A stretch of 64,000 bases of DNA from Streptomyces sp. NBC_01591 (GTDB lineage: Bacteria; Actinomycetota; Actinomycetes; Streptomycetales; Streptomycetaceae), in contig NZ_CP109327.1 of assembly GCF_035918155.1 (NCBI RefSeq), forward strand, positions 620,001 through 684,000. The letters are read 5' to 3'. Under the pieces are notes generated by a model, which was not told the origin of the DNA, did no database searches, and saw only the letters and a list, made by a program, of their open reading frames with translations. Shown here piece by piece: positions 35,544-45,653 of the stretch (the first letter of the stretch is position 1; each line of letters opens with the position of its first letter). A program made the translations under genes and the position numbers.

Positions 35544-36442
35544 GGTTTCAGTCGGTCTTGTCGGCTGGGGCGCGGCTGTGCTCCGTGGCTTTCCTCGTCG
35601 GCATGGGCAACTAGTCGTCGAGGAACCAGTTCCGCATGGAGGCGAGGGACTTGCCTTCAAAGCCCCCGCTCCGCGAGTTCATCTCAAGGACGGGTGGTCC
35701 ACCTCGTACCAGGATCGCCATTGGGTTGGGGCCCAGGCAGCTGTATCACGGTCGGTCCGGCGGCAAAGGGCTGACCAAGGAGCACAGCCGAATCGCTGTC
35801 GCCTACCGGCAGTTCGTGGTGCGCGCCGTCGAGCGCGTCCCCCGGCCGCCATCGGCCCCGATAGCGTCCTGAAGGGGCTACCGGGGCGCGCGGCCGTCAC
35901 CGCTGGGTGGTGTGCCGTACCACGAACTGTTTACGTCGACCTGGTCCGGCCGGGTAATGGCGTACGCGATCGCTGCGGGGTCCTGTCGACGATGTGACCG
36001 GGCGGCCGCATACCCGACAGGGGAATTTGGAGTCCCTTCCACCGCCACGGGGGCGGGGGTCACAGCGGTGCGGCAGGCGTTCGAGCAGGTGACCGATGCG
36101 TCACCTGCCTGCCCCGCGCCGGAAGCAGTCGCTTCTCCTTGCGCCTGCTGATACCGCGCACTCTCTCCCGCTCCAGGGTTGATAGCGGCTGGGGAAGGGA
36201 TAAAGCTTGGAATGACAAGCCGACGTCACGTACTTCAAGACGTCACGTAGTTCAATGGGAAACGACCGGCGGCCTGAGCGGGGGCGACAGTCCAGTTGGC
36301 TTTCTGCGGTCCGGCCGCCTCCCGGGAGCGCTGTGGTACTCCCTGCCTGGCATGCGCTCGCCGCGGTGCGGCCGATCCTGCAGTGTCCCGGGCGGTCGGT
36401 CGGCGCCGCCCCGGGGGGTTCGGACCAGAGAGGGAGCCCCCG
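35544..36442. other. Gene-free stretch of about 900 bases
   Basis: I found no frame with protein-like composition on either strand and no RNA gene. The right end carries a 17-bp tandem repeat (36222-36255) and presumably the promoter of the DoxX gene. Confidence 0.5.
36222..36255. repeat. Head-to-tail 17-bp tandem repeat
   Basis: GACGTCACGTACTTCAA at 36222-36238 is followed without gap by GACGTCACGTAGTTCAA at 36239-36255; one base differs. Each unit contains the palindrome GACGTC and the near-palindrome ACGT. It lies about 190 bases upstream of the DoxX gene and may be a tandem operator. Confidence 0.6.
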
Positions 36443-36994
36443 GTGAAGTTCATCGATACGAAACTGCGCGCCCCGCCCCAGTCCGCGGCGCGTGTACCGG
36501 CGCAGGCTTCGGTCTCCGCGGGCGACTGCGGTCTGCTCCTCATCAGACTCACCTTCGGTCTCTTCATGGCAGGGCACGGATGCCAAAAACTCTTCGGGAT
36601 ATTCGGCGGTGACGGTCTCACCGAGACGGGCAAAGGATTCGCCGCTCTGGGCTACCACCCCGGGGTGGTCTATGCCGCCATCGGCGGCGGCTCCGAGGTC
36701 CTCGGGGGCCTCGGCCTGGCTCTGGGACTGTTCACCCCATTGGCATCGGCTGCACTGATCGGCGTGATGATCAATGCCATGGTGACCGTCACCGCGGCAC
36801 ATGGCCTGTGGAGTACACAAGGCGGCGTCGAGTTCAATGTGTGCATCGCGGTTGTGGCGCTGGCCATCGCTGCCATCGGACCCGGCCAACTCGCCCTCGA
36901 CAGGCCCTTCCGCTGGGGGAAGGGTGGCTGGACAGAAGCCGCCTTCGCCCTGTGTGTCGGTGGCATCAGCGCCGCCATCGTGCTGATTCTTTGA
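36443..36994 (+). CDS. DoxX-family membrane protein
   Basis: 183 residues from GTG 36443, preceded by AGGGAG. The DoxX signature LLLIRLTFGLFMAGHGCQKL, then GYHPGVVYAAIGGGSEVLGG, and four hydrophobic helices are clear; a 30-residue N-terminal tail precedes the first helix. DoxX proteins are small inner-membrane proteins associated with thiol or redox stress and terminal oxidases in some bacteria, but many are uncharacterised. The gene stands alone, with a tandem repeat upstream. Confidence 0.88.
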   Translation: MKFIDTKLRAPPQSAARVPAQASVSAGDCGLLLIRLTFGLFMAGHGCQKLFGIFGGDGLTETGKGFAALGYHPGVVYAAIGGGSEVLGGLGLALGLFTPLASAALIGVMINAMVTVTAAHGLWSTQGGVEFNVCIAVVALAIAAIGPGQLALDRPFRWGKGGWTEAAFALCVGGISAAIVLIL

Positions 36995-37430
36995 ATGCAG
37001 GTGCTGACCGGAGGCGCGCCGATCCCAGATGCAGCCGAGGTGCGGAAGATATGGCACTGTCACCGGACAGCCGTCATCGGAGGCCAGCTGCTGCTCGACC
37101 TCCCGGGCCGTCTTCGCCGCTCGCCGCCACGTCGTCCGCACCCGTCATGCCTGTGCCCCCTGTCTCGATGCTCCACTGCGGGATTCAGCATGATGAGCCG
37201 TGGGATGCCGCCGCCACGAAGTTGCAGCGAATTGCGCGAACCGGGCCCACCCGGGCCGGGCCCTGTTCACCGCGAGAAGAGCCGAGCGCCGGGTGTTGCT
37301 GGGGTCAGAGCGGGTCCGGGCCGCACAGCGCGCAGTTGCGCAAGCGGGTCGGGCAACAGATACAGGCCGCCCGTCACCCGCTGATCCGCACGCATCAAGG
37401 GAGTGGACGTCGCCCGGCGCCCCGGCCCGG
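36995..37430. other. Intergenic region between convergent DoxX and APC permease genes
   Basis: No gene and no clear terminator hairpin could be supported in these 436 bases. Confidence 0.45.
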
Positions 37431-38891
37431 TCAGGCAGGACCGTCGGCGGCGGCGTGCCGGTCCTGCACCTTGGTCCGGTACAGCCACAGAAGTACGGCA
37501 GCGATCAGGACCGCGAGAGCCACGCCCAGTTCGATGTAGCCGCCATATCCGGTGATGGAGAAGCCGGTCGCGCCCACCACCAGCACCACGGTGAGGAATC
37601 CGGCGAGCGTCCAGGCCAGTGGTACGAAGAACCGGGGCAGCCGGATGGGCCGCACGGCGTCGGGCCGGTCCTTGCGCAGCAGCGCGAAGCCGGAGACCGC
37701 CAGCACATGGGTGAGGATGTATCCCAGGTTGCCGGTGACGATGATGGCCAGCGGGGTCTGAAGCACCGTCAGCACGAAGACGTTCAGCACCAGGGCCACG
37801 AGCAACGCCCGAGCCGGCACCCCGCGCTTGTTGAGGACTCCCACCTGCTTGACGGTGAGCCCCGACTTGCCCATCTCGTACAGAACCCGGGAACCGTCGG
37901 CGAGACCGGTGATCATGATGAGTAGCAGCGAGGCAATGAGGAAGACCACCATGAGGTCGGAGGCGCCGCCCACCAGATCCTGGAAGGCGCCGATGAAGAA
38001 GGTGGTGGGCTCCTCGCCGATGGCCTTCTCGCCTACGTACCCCGACAGGGTCAGCGGCAGCAGGATGAAGACGCCGAGGGAGAACAGCACACCGGCGCGC
38101 AGGGCGCGGGAGGTGTCGCGCACCGTGTCCTTGTACTCGGGGGCGAAGGTCGCGCACACCTCCACGCCGAAGGACGTCCACGCCATGACGTAGAGCCATA
38201 CCAGCGCCTCGCGCAGTCCCGCGGCACCGTGCAGATTCCAGTGCAGGCCCTGCGCGCTCCAGTCACCGGAGAAGAGCGGGAGCACGATGAAGACGGCGAG
38301 CGGTATGAGCAGCGCACCGCCGGTGACGTAGACGACCCACATGGCGACGTGCAGGCCGATCATCGCCGCGCCGAACAGCAGCAGCATCACGATCAGGCCC
38401 ACGGCTATGGGGAAGTCCACCTTCACCGGCCCGAATTCCACGCTCCAGTCCTGGCCGGGGAACCACTGGGCCCGGACGAACGAGCCGATGAGTCCGGAGT
38501 AGACGGCGAGGGCGGTGGTCCAGGGGAACCAGTAGCCGATGCTCGCGATCGGGCCCACCACGGGCGCCCGCTTCTTCCAGCCCTCGGTGGCGTAGTGGGC
38601 GATTCCGCCGGAGGAGTCGGGGAACATCGCGGCCATCTCGGTGTAGATCCAGTTGGTGGCGGTGGCCAGCACCATCGAGGCCGCCCACAGGGCGATCGCG
38701 CCCCAGGCGCCGAGGCCGCCGATGGAGGCGCCGAGCGAGGCGATGAGTGCCGCCGGCATGGTCAACGACATGGCGAATCCGTCGAACCAGCTCATCTTCT
38801 TCGGCAGTGCGGGAGCGGACGCACCCACCGTCGCCGAGGAGTCCGAAGGGTCCGAGGAGGGCGGGGCCGGGGTCTGGGGCTGAGATGGCAT
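37431..38891 (-). CDS. APC-superfamily amino acid/polyamine permease
   Basis: The 486-residue protein has about twelve hydrophobic segments and the APC start motif SWFDGFAMSLTMPAALIASL within a Gly-rich first helix, plus an acidic loop (EVCATFAPEYKDTVRDTSRA) between later helices typical of the family. It imports an amino acid or polyamine by proton or substrate exchange. The gene is divergent from the aldehyde dehydrogenase/FAD oxidase genes, pointing to uptake of the amine they degrade. A good sigma-70-like promoter lies at 38939-38968. Confidence 0.9.
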   Translation of the reverse strand: MPSQPQTPAPPSSDPSDSSATVGASAPALPKKMSWFDGFAMSLTMPAALIASLGASIGGLGAWGAIALWAASMVLATATNWIYTEMAAMFPDSSGGIAHYATEGWKKRAPVVGPIASIGYWFPWTTALAVYSGLIGSFVRAQWFPGQDWSVEFGPVKVDFPIAVGLIVMLLLFGAAMIGLHVAMWVVYVTGGALLIPLAVFIVLPLFSGDWSAQGLHWNLHGAAGLREALVWLYVMAWTSFGVEVCATFAPEYKDTVRDTSRALRAGVLFSLGVFILLPLTLSGYVGEKAIGEEPTTFFIGAFQDLVGGASDLMVVFLIASLLLIMITGLADGSRVLYEMGKSGLTVKQVGVLNKRGVPARALLVALVLNVFVLTVLQTPLAIIVTGNLGYILTHVLAVSGFALLRKDRPDAVRPIRLPRFFVPLAWTLAGFLTVVLVVGATGFSITGYGGYIELGVALAVLIAAVLLWLYRTKVQDRHAAADGPA

Positions 38892-38938
38892 GGCGTTCCC
38901 CTCAGGGTGGGCGCAGACACGGGAGTCGATGGGGCCTG

Positions 38939-38968
38939 GTTATAGATGAAGCGAAAAACACCTGTCAA
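38939..38968 (-). promoter_or_regulatory. Predicted promoter of the APC permease gene
   Basis: On the minus strand TTGACA and TATAAC are separated by 18 bases, close to the consensus for the housekeeping sigma factor (HrdB), in an AT-rich gap. They are about 48 bases upstream of the permease start. Confidence 0.65.
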
Positions 38969-39136
38969 TACTCATGAACAAGCAATGATCGACTTCCAGT
39001 TTTGCTGATTACGCAGTCTTGACAGTTTCTGTTTGCTCAGCGACTCTCCAGTCATCGCTTCGCACCGGACCCGGGACGGCGCGGCCCAGAGCCGACGCGC
39101 CCGTCCCCGGTCAGGTCAGGACAGAGAGGCCAACGC

Positions 39137-40585
39137 ATGACCACCCCGACCGCCGACCGGCACCAGCTCTTCATCAACGGCGTCCGCACCGACGGCACCT
39201 CCGGGACCACCCACGAGGTCATCAGCCCCGCGACGGGCGAAGTCGTGGGCACCTTCCCGCTGCCCTCGGCCGCCGATGTCGACGCGGCGGTGCGTGCCGC
39301 GAACGAGGCCCAGGCCGGCTGGGCCTCGACCAATGTGTGGACCCGCGCCGAGCTCTGCCACCGCATCGGTACGGAGCTGAGCAAGCGCGTGGACGAGCTC
39401 GCCCGCCTCCAGTCCCTGGAGCAGGGCAAGCCGCTCGCCGAGTCCATCGCCGACATCGAGGAGGCGGCCAAACTCTTCCACCTCCACGCCGAGGACGCCG
39501 TACGGCTGCACGGCGAGACGCTGCCCTCCACCGACAACACCAAGCGGATGTTCACCTTCCAGCGCCCGGTGGGCACATGGGGCATCATCACGCCCTGGAA
39601 CTTCCCGCTGCTGATGCTCGCGGAGTTCGTCGCCCCCGGTCTCGCCACCGGCAACGCCCATGTCGTCAAGCCGCCTGCCAACACCCCGCTCACCGTCCTC
39701 AGGGCGATGGAGGCGTTCGTCGCCGCCGGTCTGCCCGATGGCCTGGTCAACATCGTGCCCGGAGAGGGCGACATCGGCGACGCTCTGGTACGCCACGAGG
39801 GCATCCACGCAATCGGGTTCATCGGCTCCTCCGCGACCGGCGCGAAGATCCAGTCCGCCGCCGGACTCAAGCGCTCCATCATGGAGTGCTCGGGCAACGG
39901 GCCGCTCGTCGTCCTCGCGGACGCCGATGTCGAAGCCGCCGCCAAGGCCGCTGTGGACGGCGCCTACCCGTGCGCCGGGCAGGTCTGTTGCGCCACCGAA
40001 CGCGTCATCGTGCACGCCGACATCCACGACGAGTTCGTCGAGGCCGTGCTCCGCGAGGCCCAACGCATCACCCTCGGCGACCCGTTCGACCCCAAGACGG
40101 TGCTCGGCCCGCTCAACAACGAGGGCGTCGCGGCCAAGATGGACCGTCACATGGCCGACGCCCGCGAGCGCGGCGCGCGCATCCTGCTCGGCGGCAAGCG
40201 CGCCTCGGGCCACCCCACCGACCTCTACTACGAGTTCACCGTGGTGGACGGGGTGCCCGAGGACAGCCTGCTCTCCCGCGAGGAGTCCTTCGGACCGGTC
40301 GTCCCGATCATCACCGGGCAGGACGAGGACGACCTGCTGCGCATCGCCAACGACGACAAGCTGGGCCTCCAGGGCGCCGTCTTCACCCGCAGCATGACCT
40401 CCGCCTTCCGCTTCATCGAGGAAATGGCCGTCGGTCAGGTCGTGGTGAACGAGAGCAACAACTGGTGGGACATCAACATGCCCTTCGGCGGCGCCGGCAG
40501 CCGCTCCACCGGCTGGGGCCGCATCGGCGGCAAATGGACGCTCATGGACATGACCGACACCCGTACCGGTGTCATCAGTCTCTGA
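39137..40585 (+). CDS. Aldehyde dehydrogenase (aminoaldehyde/semialdehyde type)
   Basis: 482 residues with ITPWNFPLLMLAEF, the glycine motif GFIGSSATGAK, E250 in SIMECSGNGPLVV, nucleophile C284 in CAGQVCCATERV and the late FGPVVPI motif. The variant MECSGNGP in place of LELGGK is unusual but retains the Glu. Downstream lie an FAD-dependent amine oxidase and an Lrp regulator, and upstream a divergent APC permease. The set matches oxidation of an imported amine to an aldehyde and then an acid. The gene begins the plus-strand group. Confidence 0.92.
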   Translation: MTTPTADRHQLFINGVRTDGTSGTTHEVISPATGEVVGTFPLPSAADVDAAVRAANEAQAGWASTNVWTRAELCHRIGTELSKRVDELARLQSLEQGKPLAESIADIEEAAKLFHLHAEDAVRLHGETLPSTDNTKRMFTFQRPVGTWGIITPWNFPLLMLAEFVAPGLATGNAHVVKPPANTPLTVLRAMEAFVAAGLPDGLVNIVPGEGDIGDALVRHEGIHAIGFIGSSATGAKIQSAAGLKRSIMECSGNGPLVVLADADVEAAAKAAVDGAYPCAGQVCCATERVIVHADIHDEFVEAVLREAQRITLGDPFDPKTVLGPLNNEGVAAKMDRHMADARERGARILLGGKRASGHPTDLYYEFTVVDGVPEDSLLSREESFGPVVPIITGQDEDDLLRIANDDKLGLQGAVFTRSMTSAFRFIEEMAVGQVVVNESNNWWDINMPFGGAGSRSTGWGRIGGKWTLMDMTDTRTGVISL

Positions 40586-40684
40586 ACCGCCCCGCCCGCC
40601 CACCGTCCGCCGACCGGGGCCCCGACCAGCGTCGGGGTCCCGGCCCGCGCTGCCCCACCACGCCGGCAACGAGGTACCCGCCAC

Positions 40685-42100
40685 ATGACCACCGCAGCCC
40701 CGCGCCCCACCGACCACCGCAGCCGACTGCGCGACACGAAGGCCGCCCCCTACTGGCTCGACCGGCCCGAACACCCCGCACCACTGCCCCGGTTGACCGC
40801 CGACACCACCTGCGATCTCGCCGTCGTCGGCGGTGGCTACACCGGGCTGTGGACCGCCCTGCTCGCCAAACGCGCCCACCCGGAGCGGGACGTCCTGGTC
40901 CTCGAACAGAACACCTGCGGCCACGCGGCCAGCGGGCGGAACGGTGGATTCTGCTCCCCCAGCATCACTCACGGCCTCGCCAACGGCGCCGACCGCTGGC
41001 CCACCGAGGCCCGGCTGCTGCACCGCCTCGGCATGGAGAACTTCGACGCCTTCCGGCGCGATCTCGACACGCACGGCATCGACTGCGGGTTCGTACGCGG
41101 CGGCAAGGTCACCGTCGCGGCCACGCCCTGGCAGGCGGAAGGGCTCAAGGGCGCGCACGCACTGGCCCACCGGTTCGGCGAACAGACCAGGCTGCTGGAC
41201 CGTGACGAACTGCGGTCCTACGCCGACTCCCCCCTCTGGACGGCCGGGCTCTGGTCCCCCGACTACGCACTCCTCGACCCCGCCCGGCTCGTCTGGGGGC
41301 TGCGCGCCGCCTGTCTCGACCTCGGCGTCCGCATCGCCGAGCACACCGAGGTCACCGCCCTGACCACCCGTCATGCAGGCCGGCTCCGCCTCGCGACCCC
41401 CTACGCCGCGGTCGGTGCCCGGCAGGTCGCCCTCGCCACCAACATCTACCGGCCTCTGCTCAAGCGCCTCTCGCTCAGCATGATTCCGGTCTACGACTAC
41501 GCGCTGACCACCGAACCCCTGAGTGCCGATCAGCTCTCCGCCATCGGCTGGAGCGGCGAGCACGGCATCACCGATGCCGGAAACCAGTTCCACTACCTCC
41601 GCAAGACCGACGACAACCGCATCCTGTTCGGCGGCTACGACGCCATCTACCACTACGGCAACCGGGTCGACGAGCGCCTCACCCAGCGTCCCGCCACCTT
41701 CGACACCCTCGCCGCCCAGTTTGCCGAAGCCTTCCCCGCCCTCGCCGACGTGCGCTTCTCGCACGCGTGGGGCGGTGTCATCGACTCCACCACCCGCTTC
41801 TGCATGTTCGCCGGCACCGCCGCGCACGGCAGGGTCTCCTACGCCCTCGGCTTCACCGGTCTCGGCGTCGGCGCCACCCGCTACGGCGCCCAGGTCATGC
41901 TGGATCTGCTCTCCGGCCGGCGTACGGAGCGGCTCCGGCCCGCCATGATCCGTCGCCCCCCGGTGCCGTTCCCCCCGGAACCGGTGCGCTATCTCGGGGT
42001 CGAGGCCACCCGGTGGTCCATGGCCCGCGAGGACACGCACGGCCACCGCAACCTGTGGCTGCGTACCCTGGACCGACTCGGCCTCGGCTTCGACTCCTGA
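40685..42100 (+). CDS. FAD-dependent amine oxidoreductase (DAO/PuuB-like)
   Basis: 471 residues. The dinucleotide motif DLAVVGGGYTGLWTALLAKR (GxGxxG at 49-54) and the FAD-stacking segment ASGRNGGFC (82-90) define the D-amino-acid-oxidase fold. The C-terminal FAD loop SYALGFTGLGVGATRYGAQ completes it. PuuB-like members oxidise gamma-glutamylputrescine; others act on sarcosine, glycine or opines. A 99-base gap separates it from the aldehyde dehydrogenase, consistent with one operon producing and removing the aldehyde. The exact amine is not determined. Confidence 0.88.
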   Translation: MTTAAPRPTDHRSRLRDTKAAPYWLDRPEHPAPLPRLTADTTCDLAVVGGGYTGLWTALLAKRAHPERDVLVLEQNTCGHAASGRNGGFCSPSITHGLANGADRWPTEARLLHRLGMENFDAFRRDLDTHGIDCGFVRGGKVTVAATPWQAEGLKGAHALAHRFGEQTRLLDRDELRSYADSPLWTAGLWSPDYALLDPARLVWGLRAACLDLGVRIAEHTEVTALTTRHAGRLRLATPYAAVGARQVALATNIYRPLLKRLSLSMIPVYDYALTTEPLSADQLSAIGWSGEHGITDAGNQFHYLRKTDDNRILFGGYDAIYHYGNRVDERLTQRPATFDTLAAQFAEAFPALADVRFSHAWGGVIDSTTRFCMFAGTAAHGRVSYALGFTGLGVGATRYGAQVMLDLLSGRRTERLRPAMIRRPPVPFPPEPVRYLGVEATRWSMAREDTHGHRNLWLRTLDRLGLGFDS

Positions 42101-42182
42101 GCCGGGCAGGATAGCCCCGTACGACCGAAGATCCAGGCCCGCCCCGCCGTGGCGGGCCGTACATGAGAGCCGGAGCGACCGC

Positions 42183-42716
42183 ATGAGCACGCTGGGTGGC
42201 AGCCCCCTGGACGACACCGACCGTCAGATCATCGCCGCGCTTCAGGCGGACGGCCGCCGCCCGTACAGCCAGATCGCCGAGGAACTGGACATCCCGGCCT
42301 CCTCCGTGCGCTACCGCGTCCAGCGCATGGAGGAGAACGGCACCCTCCAGATCGTCGGCATCGCCAACCCGCTGACCATCGGCTTCGACCGGTTCGCCAT
42401 GGTCGGCATCCGCGTCGCGCCGGGCAGCGCCCAGGAAGTGTGCAGGCGGCTGCGGGAGCTGCCGGAGACCTCCTACGTCATCATGACGGCGGGTACGTAC
42501 GACGTGATGGCGGAGGTTATCTGCCGGGACACCGATCACTTCACCGATCTGATGAACCGCAGGCTCCACCTCATCGACGGGATCGTCTCGACCGACTCGT
42601 TCTTCGTACTGGAAGTGCACAAGCTGGCCTACGGCTGGGGCGTCGGCGAGGTGGACACCTCGCTCCTCGACGCCCCTCAGCCGCCGACCGGCGCCGGTCT
42701 CGACCAGCTCGCCTGA
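42183..42716 (+). CDS. Lrp/AsnC-family regulator
   Basis: 177 residues. The N-terminal HTH is typical: DDTDRQIIAALQADGRRPYS, then QIAEELDIPASSVRYRVQRM. The RAM effector domain follows (GIRVAPGSAQEVCRRLRELP and YVIMTAGTYDVMAEVICRD). Such regulators sense amino acids and usually control neighbouring catabolic genes, here the permease, dehydrogenase and oxidase. The C-terminal 25 residues beyond the RAM domain are a variable tail. Confidence 0.93.
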   Translation: MSTLGGSPLDDTDRQIIAALQADGRRPYSQIAEELDIPASSVRYRVQRMEENGTLQIVGIANPLTIGFDRFAMVGIRVAPGSAQEVCRRLRELPETSYVIMTAGTYDVMAEVICRDTDHFTDLMNRRLHLIDGIVSTDSFFVLEVHKLAYGWGVGEVDTSLLDAPQPPTGAGLDQLA

Positions 42717-42852
42717 ACCGCGCCCACGGCCGTCAGCCCGCGAATCCCGCCCGCGCATGGTGGTGATGGATCTCGTCGGTCAACCCGATTGAGGTGGCCG
42801 GGCCGATGACCATGTGGCCGTCGGTCGTCGCATGCGATGACTCATTCCCGTT

Positions 42853-42898
42853 GAGGATCCTCGCTCACCCCGTACCCGTCGAGGATCCTCGCTCACCC
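42853..42898. repeat. Two 18-bp direct repeats with palindromic core upstream of ABC operon
   Basis: GAGGATCCTCGCTCACCC occurs at 42853-42870 and again at 42881-42898, identical, with starts 28 bases apart. Each has the palindrome GAGGATCCTC. They lie 118-163 bases upstream of the binding-protein gene and so could be regulator sites. Confidence 0.65.
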
Positions 42899-43015
42899 AT
42901 CGGACTCGGACCCGTACAGATTTCGATGGTCAGGCATGAATAGCTTCATCATCTTCCATTCACCGGGGTGCGGCTGCCAGCATCGGCGCACCGCCACCCG
43001 TGAGGGAGAAATCCG

Positions 43016-43900
43016 ATGAATCGTCCCCGTTCTCTGCGCTGTCTGGCAGCCCTGGCCGTGGTGGCCCTCACGGCCACCGCCTGTGGGCGCTCCGGTCAGG
43101 GCGACGCCCCGTCCGGAGCCGAGTCGCAGGCCGCATCCGGCCGAACCGCGGCCGAGCTGCTGCCGGCCCAGTACCGGCAGAAGGGTGTGCTCCGGGTGGC
43201 CACCGCGGTCGGCTATCCGCCGATGGAGATGTACGCGCCCGGCACCACCCGGCTCACCGGCGTCGACCCCGATCTGGCCAAGGCCATTGCCGAGCGGCTC
43301 AAGCTGAAGCTCGAACTCACCAATGCCGCATTCGACGGACTGATTCCCGGCCTGGAGTCCGGACGGTTCGACCTGGTCATGTCGTCCATGACCGACAGTG
43401 CCCAGCGGCGCCGGGCGGTCGACTTCGTCGACTACTTCCGCACCGGCGGCGTCATCATGACGAAGAAGCGCAACCCGCAGGGCATCAAGTCGCTCGCGGA
43501 CCTCTGCGGAAAGACCGTCGTCCTCGCCAAGGGCAGCTCCAACCTCCACATCGGCGAGGAACAGAACGCCAAGTGCCAGGAGAAGATGCGGATCTCGCAG
43601 AGCGAGGACGCACCGACCGGGCTGCTGCAACTGGACAGCGGACGCGCGGTCGCAACCATCGTCGACTATCCCGTCGCCAAGATGTTCACGAAGAAGAGCA
43701 GCGCGTACGAGGTCCTGCCGGAGCAGTACGGCACCGCTCCCTGGGGCATCGCGTCCGCGAAAAGCCAGCGGGGACTGCGTGACGCCGTCCACAAGGCCCT
43801 GCAGGAACTCATCGACAACGGCGGCTACAAGAAGATCCTCGACACCTGGGGAGTCGGCGACAGCGCCGTACCCGAGGCCACCGTCAACGACGGGCAGTGA
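43016..43900 (+). CDS. ABC transporter substrate-binding lipoprotein (polar amino acid type)
   Basis: The lipoprotein signal [20 protein letters not shown] ends in the lipobox LTATAC (Cys24). The mature protein is a family-3 solute-binding protein: [19 protein letters not shown], then [40 protein letters not shown] and a second lobe to the C-terminus. These bind polar amino acids or opine-like compounds outside the membrane and deliver them to the adjacent permease. GAGGGAG before the ATG is a strong ribosome binding site. First gene of a five-gene coupled operon. Confidence 0.93.
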   Translation: MNRPRSLRCLAALAVVALTATACGRSGQGDAPSGAESQAASGRTAAELLPAQYRQKGVLRVATAVGYPPMEMYAPGTTRLTGVDPDLAKAIAERLKLKLELTNAAFDGLIPGLESGRFDLVMSSMTDSAQRRRAVDFVDYFRTGGVIMTKKRNPQGIKSLADLCGKTVVLAKGSSNLHIGEEQNAKCQEKMRISQSEDAPTGLLQLDSGRAVATIVDYPVAKMFTKKSSAYEVLPEQYGTAPWGIASAKSQRGLRDAVHKALQELIDNGGYKKILDTWGVGDSAVPEATVNDGQ

Positions 43901-44883
43901 GAACGGACATGAACCACCAGAAAATACCCGGCGCCGCCCCCGGCGGGGCGCCGGATGTCATCCCCACCGACGGGACGCCGCAGGAGGACGACCTCTCCCT
44001 CCAGGTGACCGGACGCCCGCGTCCCGGGCGCTGGCTCGCGGTCCTCGCCGCCACGCTGTTCGCGGTGTGGCTCGCCTACACCATCATCGTCAACCCCAAC
44101 CTTCACTGGGACATCGTCGCCAAGTACCAGTTCGACGGAGTGATCCTCAAGGGCCTCGGGGTGACCATTCAGCTCACTCTCGTCTCGATGGCTCTCGGCA
44201 TCGTCATCGGGGTCGTCGTCGCGGTGATGCAGCTGTCCGACAGTCCGGTCCTGCGTCTCACCGCCGGTGCCTACACCTGGTTCTTCCGGGGCACCCCGCT
44301 GCTGGTCCAGCTCATCTTCTGGTTCAACCTGGCCCTGCTGTTCCCCGTGATCAGCATCGGAATCCCGTTCGACGGCCCCAAACTCATCAGCTGGCAGTCC
44401 AACCAGGTGATCACCGGCTTCGTGGCAGCGCTCCTCGGTCTCTCCATCAACGAGGGCGCCTACATGGCCGAGATCGTGCGGGCCGGCATTCAGAGCGTGG
44501 ATCCCGGCCAGCGCGAGGCAGGCGCGTCCATCGGGATGTCGAACCGTCGGATCCTGTCCCGGATCATCCTTCCGCAGGCGATGCGGGTCATCATTCCGCC
44601 GTTCGGCAACCAGTTCATCTCCATGCTCAAGACGACCTCGCTGGTCTCGGTCATCGCCGGAGCCGATCTGATGACCGTGTCCCAGCACCTCTACCTCGCC
44701 AACTTCGAAGTGGTCGCGCTGCTCCTGGTGGCCTCGCTCTGGTACCTCGTGCTCACCACGATCGCCACCATCGGCCAGCACGCCGTCGAGCGCCGCTACA
44801 GCCCCGGTTCCGCTCCCGTGCTGCGGAGCAGGATCGTGGCCAATCTCCTGCCCGGACGCGCCAAGAAGGGAGCGGCGGCATGA
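43897..44883 (+). CDS. ABC transporter permease (HisM/GlnP type)
   Basis: The 328-residue protein has a polar N-terminal tail of about 45 residues, one membrane helix, and then the binding-protein-dependent permease domain with the EAA loop [20 protein letters not shown], then [23 protein letters not shown] 43897 overlaps the previous stop (GTGA); ATG 43909 is an alternative start. It forms the membrane channel for the amino-acid importer with the flanking binding protein and ATPase. Confidence 0.92.
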   Translation: MRTDMNHQKIPGAAPGGAPDVIPTDGTPQEDDLSLQVTGRPRPGRWLAVLAATLFAVWLAYTIIVNPNLHWDIVAKYQFDGVILKGLGVTIQLTLVSMALGIVIGVVVAVMQLSDSPVLRLTAGAYTWFFRGTPLLVQLIFWFNLALLFPVISIGIPFDGPKLISWQSNQVITGFVAALLGLSINEGAYMAEIVRAGIQSVDPGQREAGASIGMSNRRILSRIILPQAMRVIIPPFGNQFISMLKTTSLVSVIAGADLMTVSQHLYLANFEVVALLLVASLWYLVLTTIATIGQHAVERRYSPGSAPVLRSRIVANLLPGRAKKGAAA

Positions 44884-45653
44884 ACGATGTGATCCTCAGG
44901 GCCCGCGGGGTCCGTAAGAGGTTCGGTGACACCGAGGTGCTGAAGGGCATCGACCTCGATGTCCGCAGCGGTGAGGTGCTCTGTGTCATCGGCCCCTCCG
45001 GGTCCGGGAAATCCACACTGCTGCGCTGCTTCAACCACCTTGAGCGGATCGACGCGGGGCGGGTGTGGATGGACGGTGAACTGGTCGGCTACGAACAGCA
45101 CGGCCCGTCCGGCCGGGTACTGCGCGAGCGGCGCGCCCGGGACGTCCGTCGGCAACGCGAGCGGATCGGCATGGTGTTCCAGCGGTTCCACCTGTTCCCG
45201 CACCGCACAGCGGTGCAGAACGTGATGGAGGGTCCGGTCGCCGTCAAGGGCCGGCCCCGTGCGCAGGCCGAGAAGCAGGCCCGCGGGCTGCTGGCCGACG
45301 TCGGTCTCGCGGACCGGGCGGACCACTACCCGCAGCAGCTGTCCGGCGGGCAGCAGCAGCGTGTGGCGATCGCCCGCGCACTGGCCATGGAACCGGCCCT
45401 CATGCTCTTCGACGAACCGACCTCCGCCCTCGATCCCGAACTCGTCGGCGAGGTGCTCGGCGTCATGCGCGACCTGGCCCGCAGCGGTATGACGATGGTC
45501 GTGGTGACCCACGAGATGGGCTTCGCCCGCGAGGTCGCCGACCGGGTCCTGTTCATGGACCGGGGCGCCGTCGTCGAGGCCGGGAGCCCCGACCTGTTGT
45601 TCACCGACCCGCGGCACGACCGCACGCGGGCCTTCCTGTCGACGGTGCTGTGA
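44880..45653 (+). CDS. ABC transporter ATP-binding protein (amino acid import)
   Basis: 257 residues. Walker A is GPSGSGKST (38-46), the Q-loop lies in [20 protein letters not shown], the signature is [19 protein letters not shown], Walker B is [14 protein letters not shown], and the H-loop His is in [16 protein letters not shown]. This is the GlnQ/HisP class of importer ATPases. The start ATG overlaps the permease stop (ATGA), and its own stop overlaps the D-aminoacylase start. Confidence 0.95.
   Translation: MNDVILRARGVRKRFGDTEVLKGIDLDVRSGEVLCVIGPSGSGKSTLLRCFNHLERIDAGRVWMDGELVGYEQHGPSGRVLRERRARDVRRQRERIGMVFQRFHLFPHRTAVQNVMEGPVAVKGRPRAQAEKQARGLLADVGLADRADHYPQQLSGGQQQRVAIARALAMEPALMLFDEPTSALDPELVGEVLGVMRDLARSGMTMVVVTHEMGFAREVADRVLFMDRGAVVEAGSPDLLFTDPRHDRTRAFLSTVL

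Noticed and set aside
35636..35997. Several short plus-strand frames after folD.
   Set aside because: Different frames with no protein-like composition, no ribosome binding sites and no recognisable family.
36222..36255. Tandem repeat considered as a CRISPR unit or plasmid iteron.
   Set aside because: Only two abutting copies without spacers, and no cas or rep gene in the window.
39116..42217. A very long minus-strand open frame (over 1000 codons) opposite the aldehyde dehydrogenase and FAD oxidase genes.
   Set aside because: It is a typical GC-rich antisense shadow, with Gly/Val/Glu-rich composition and no domain, opposite three clear genes.
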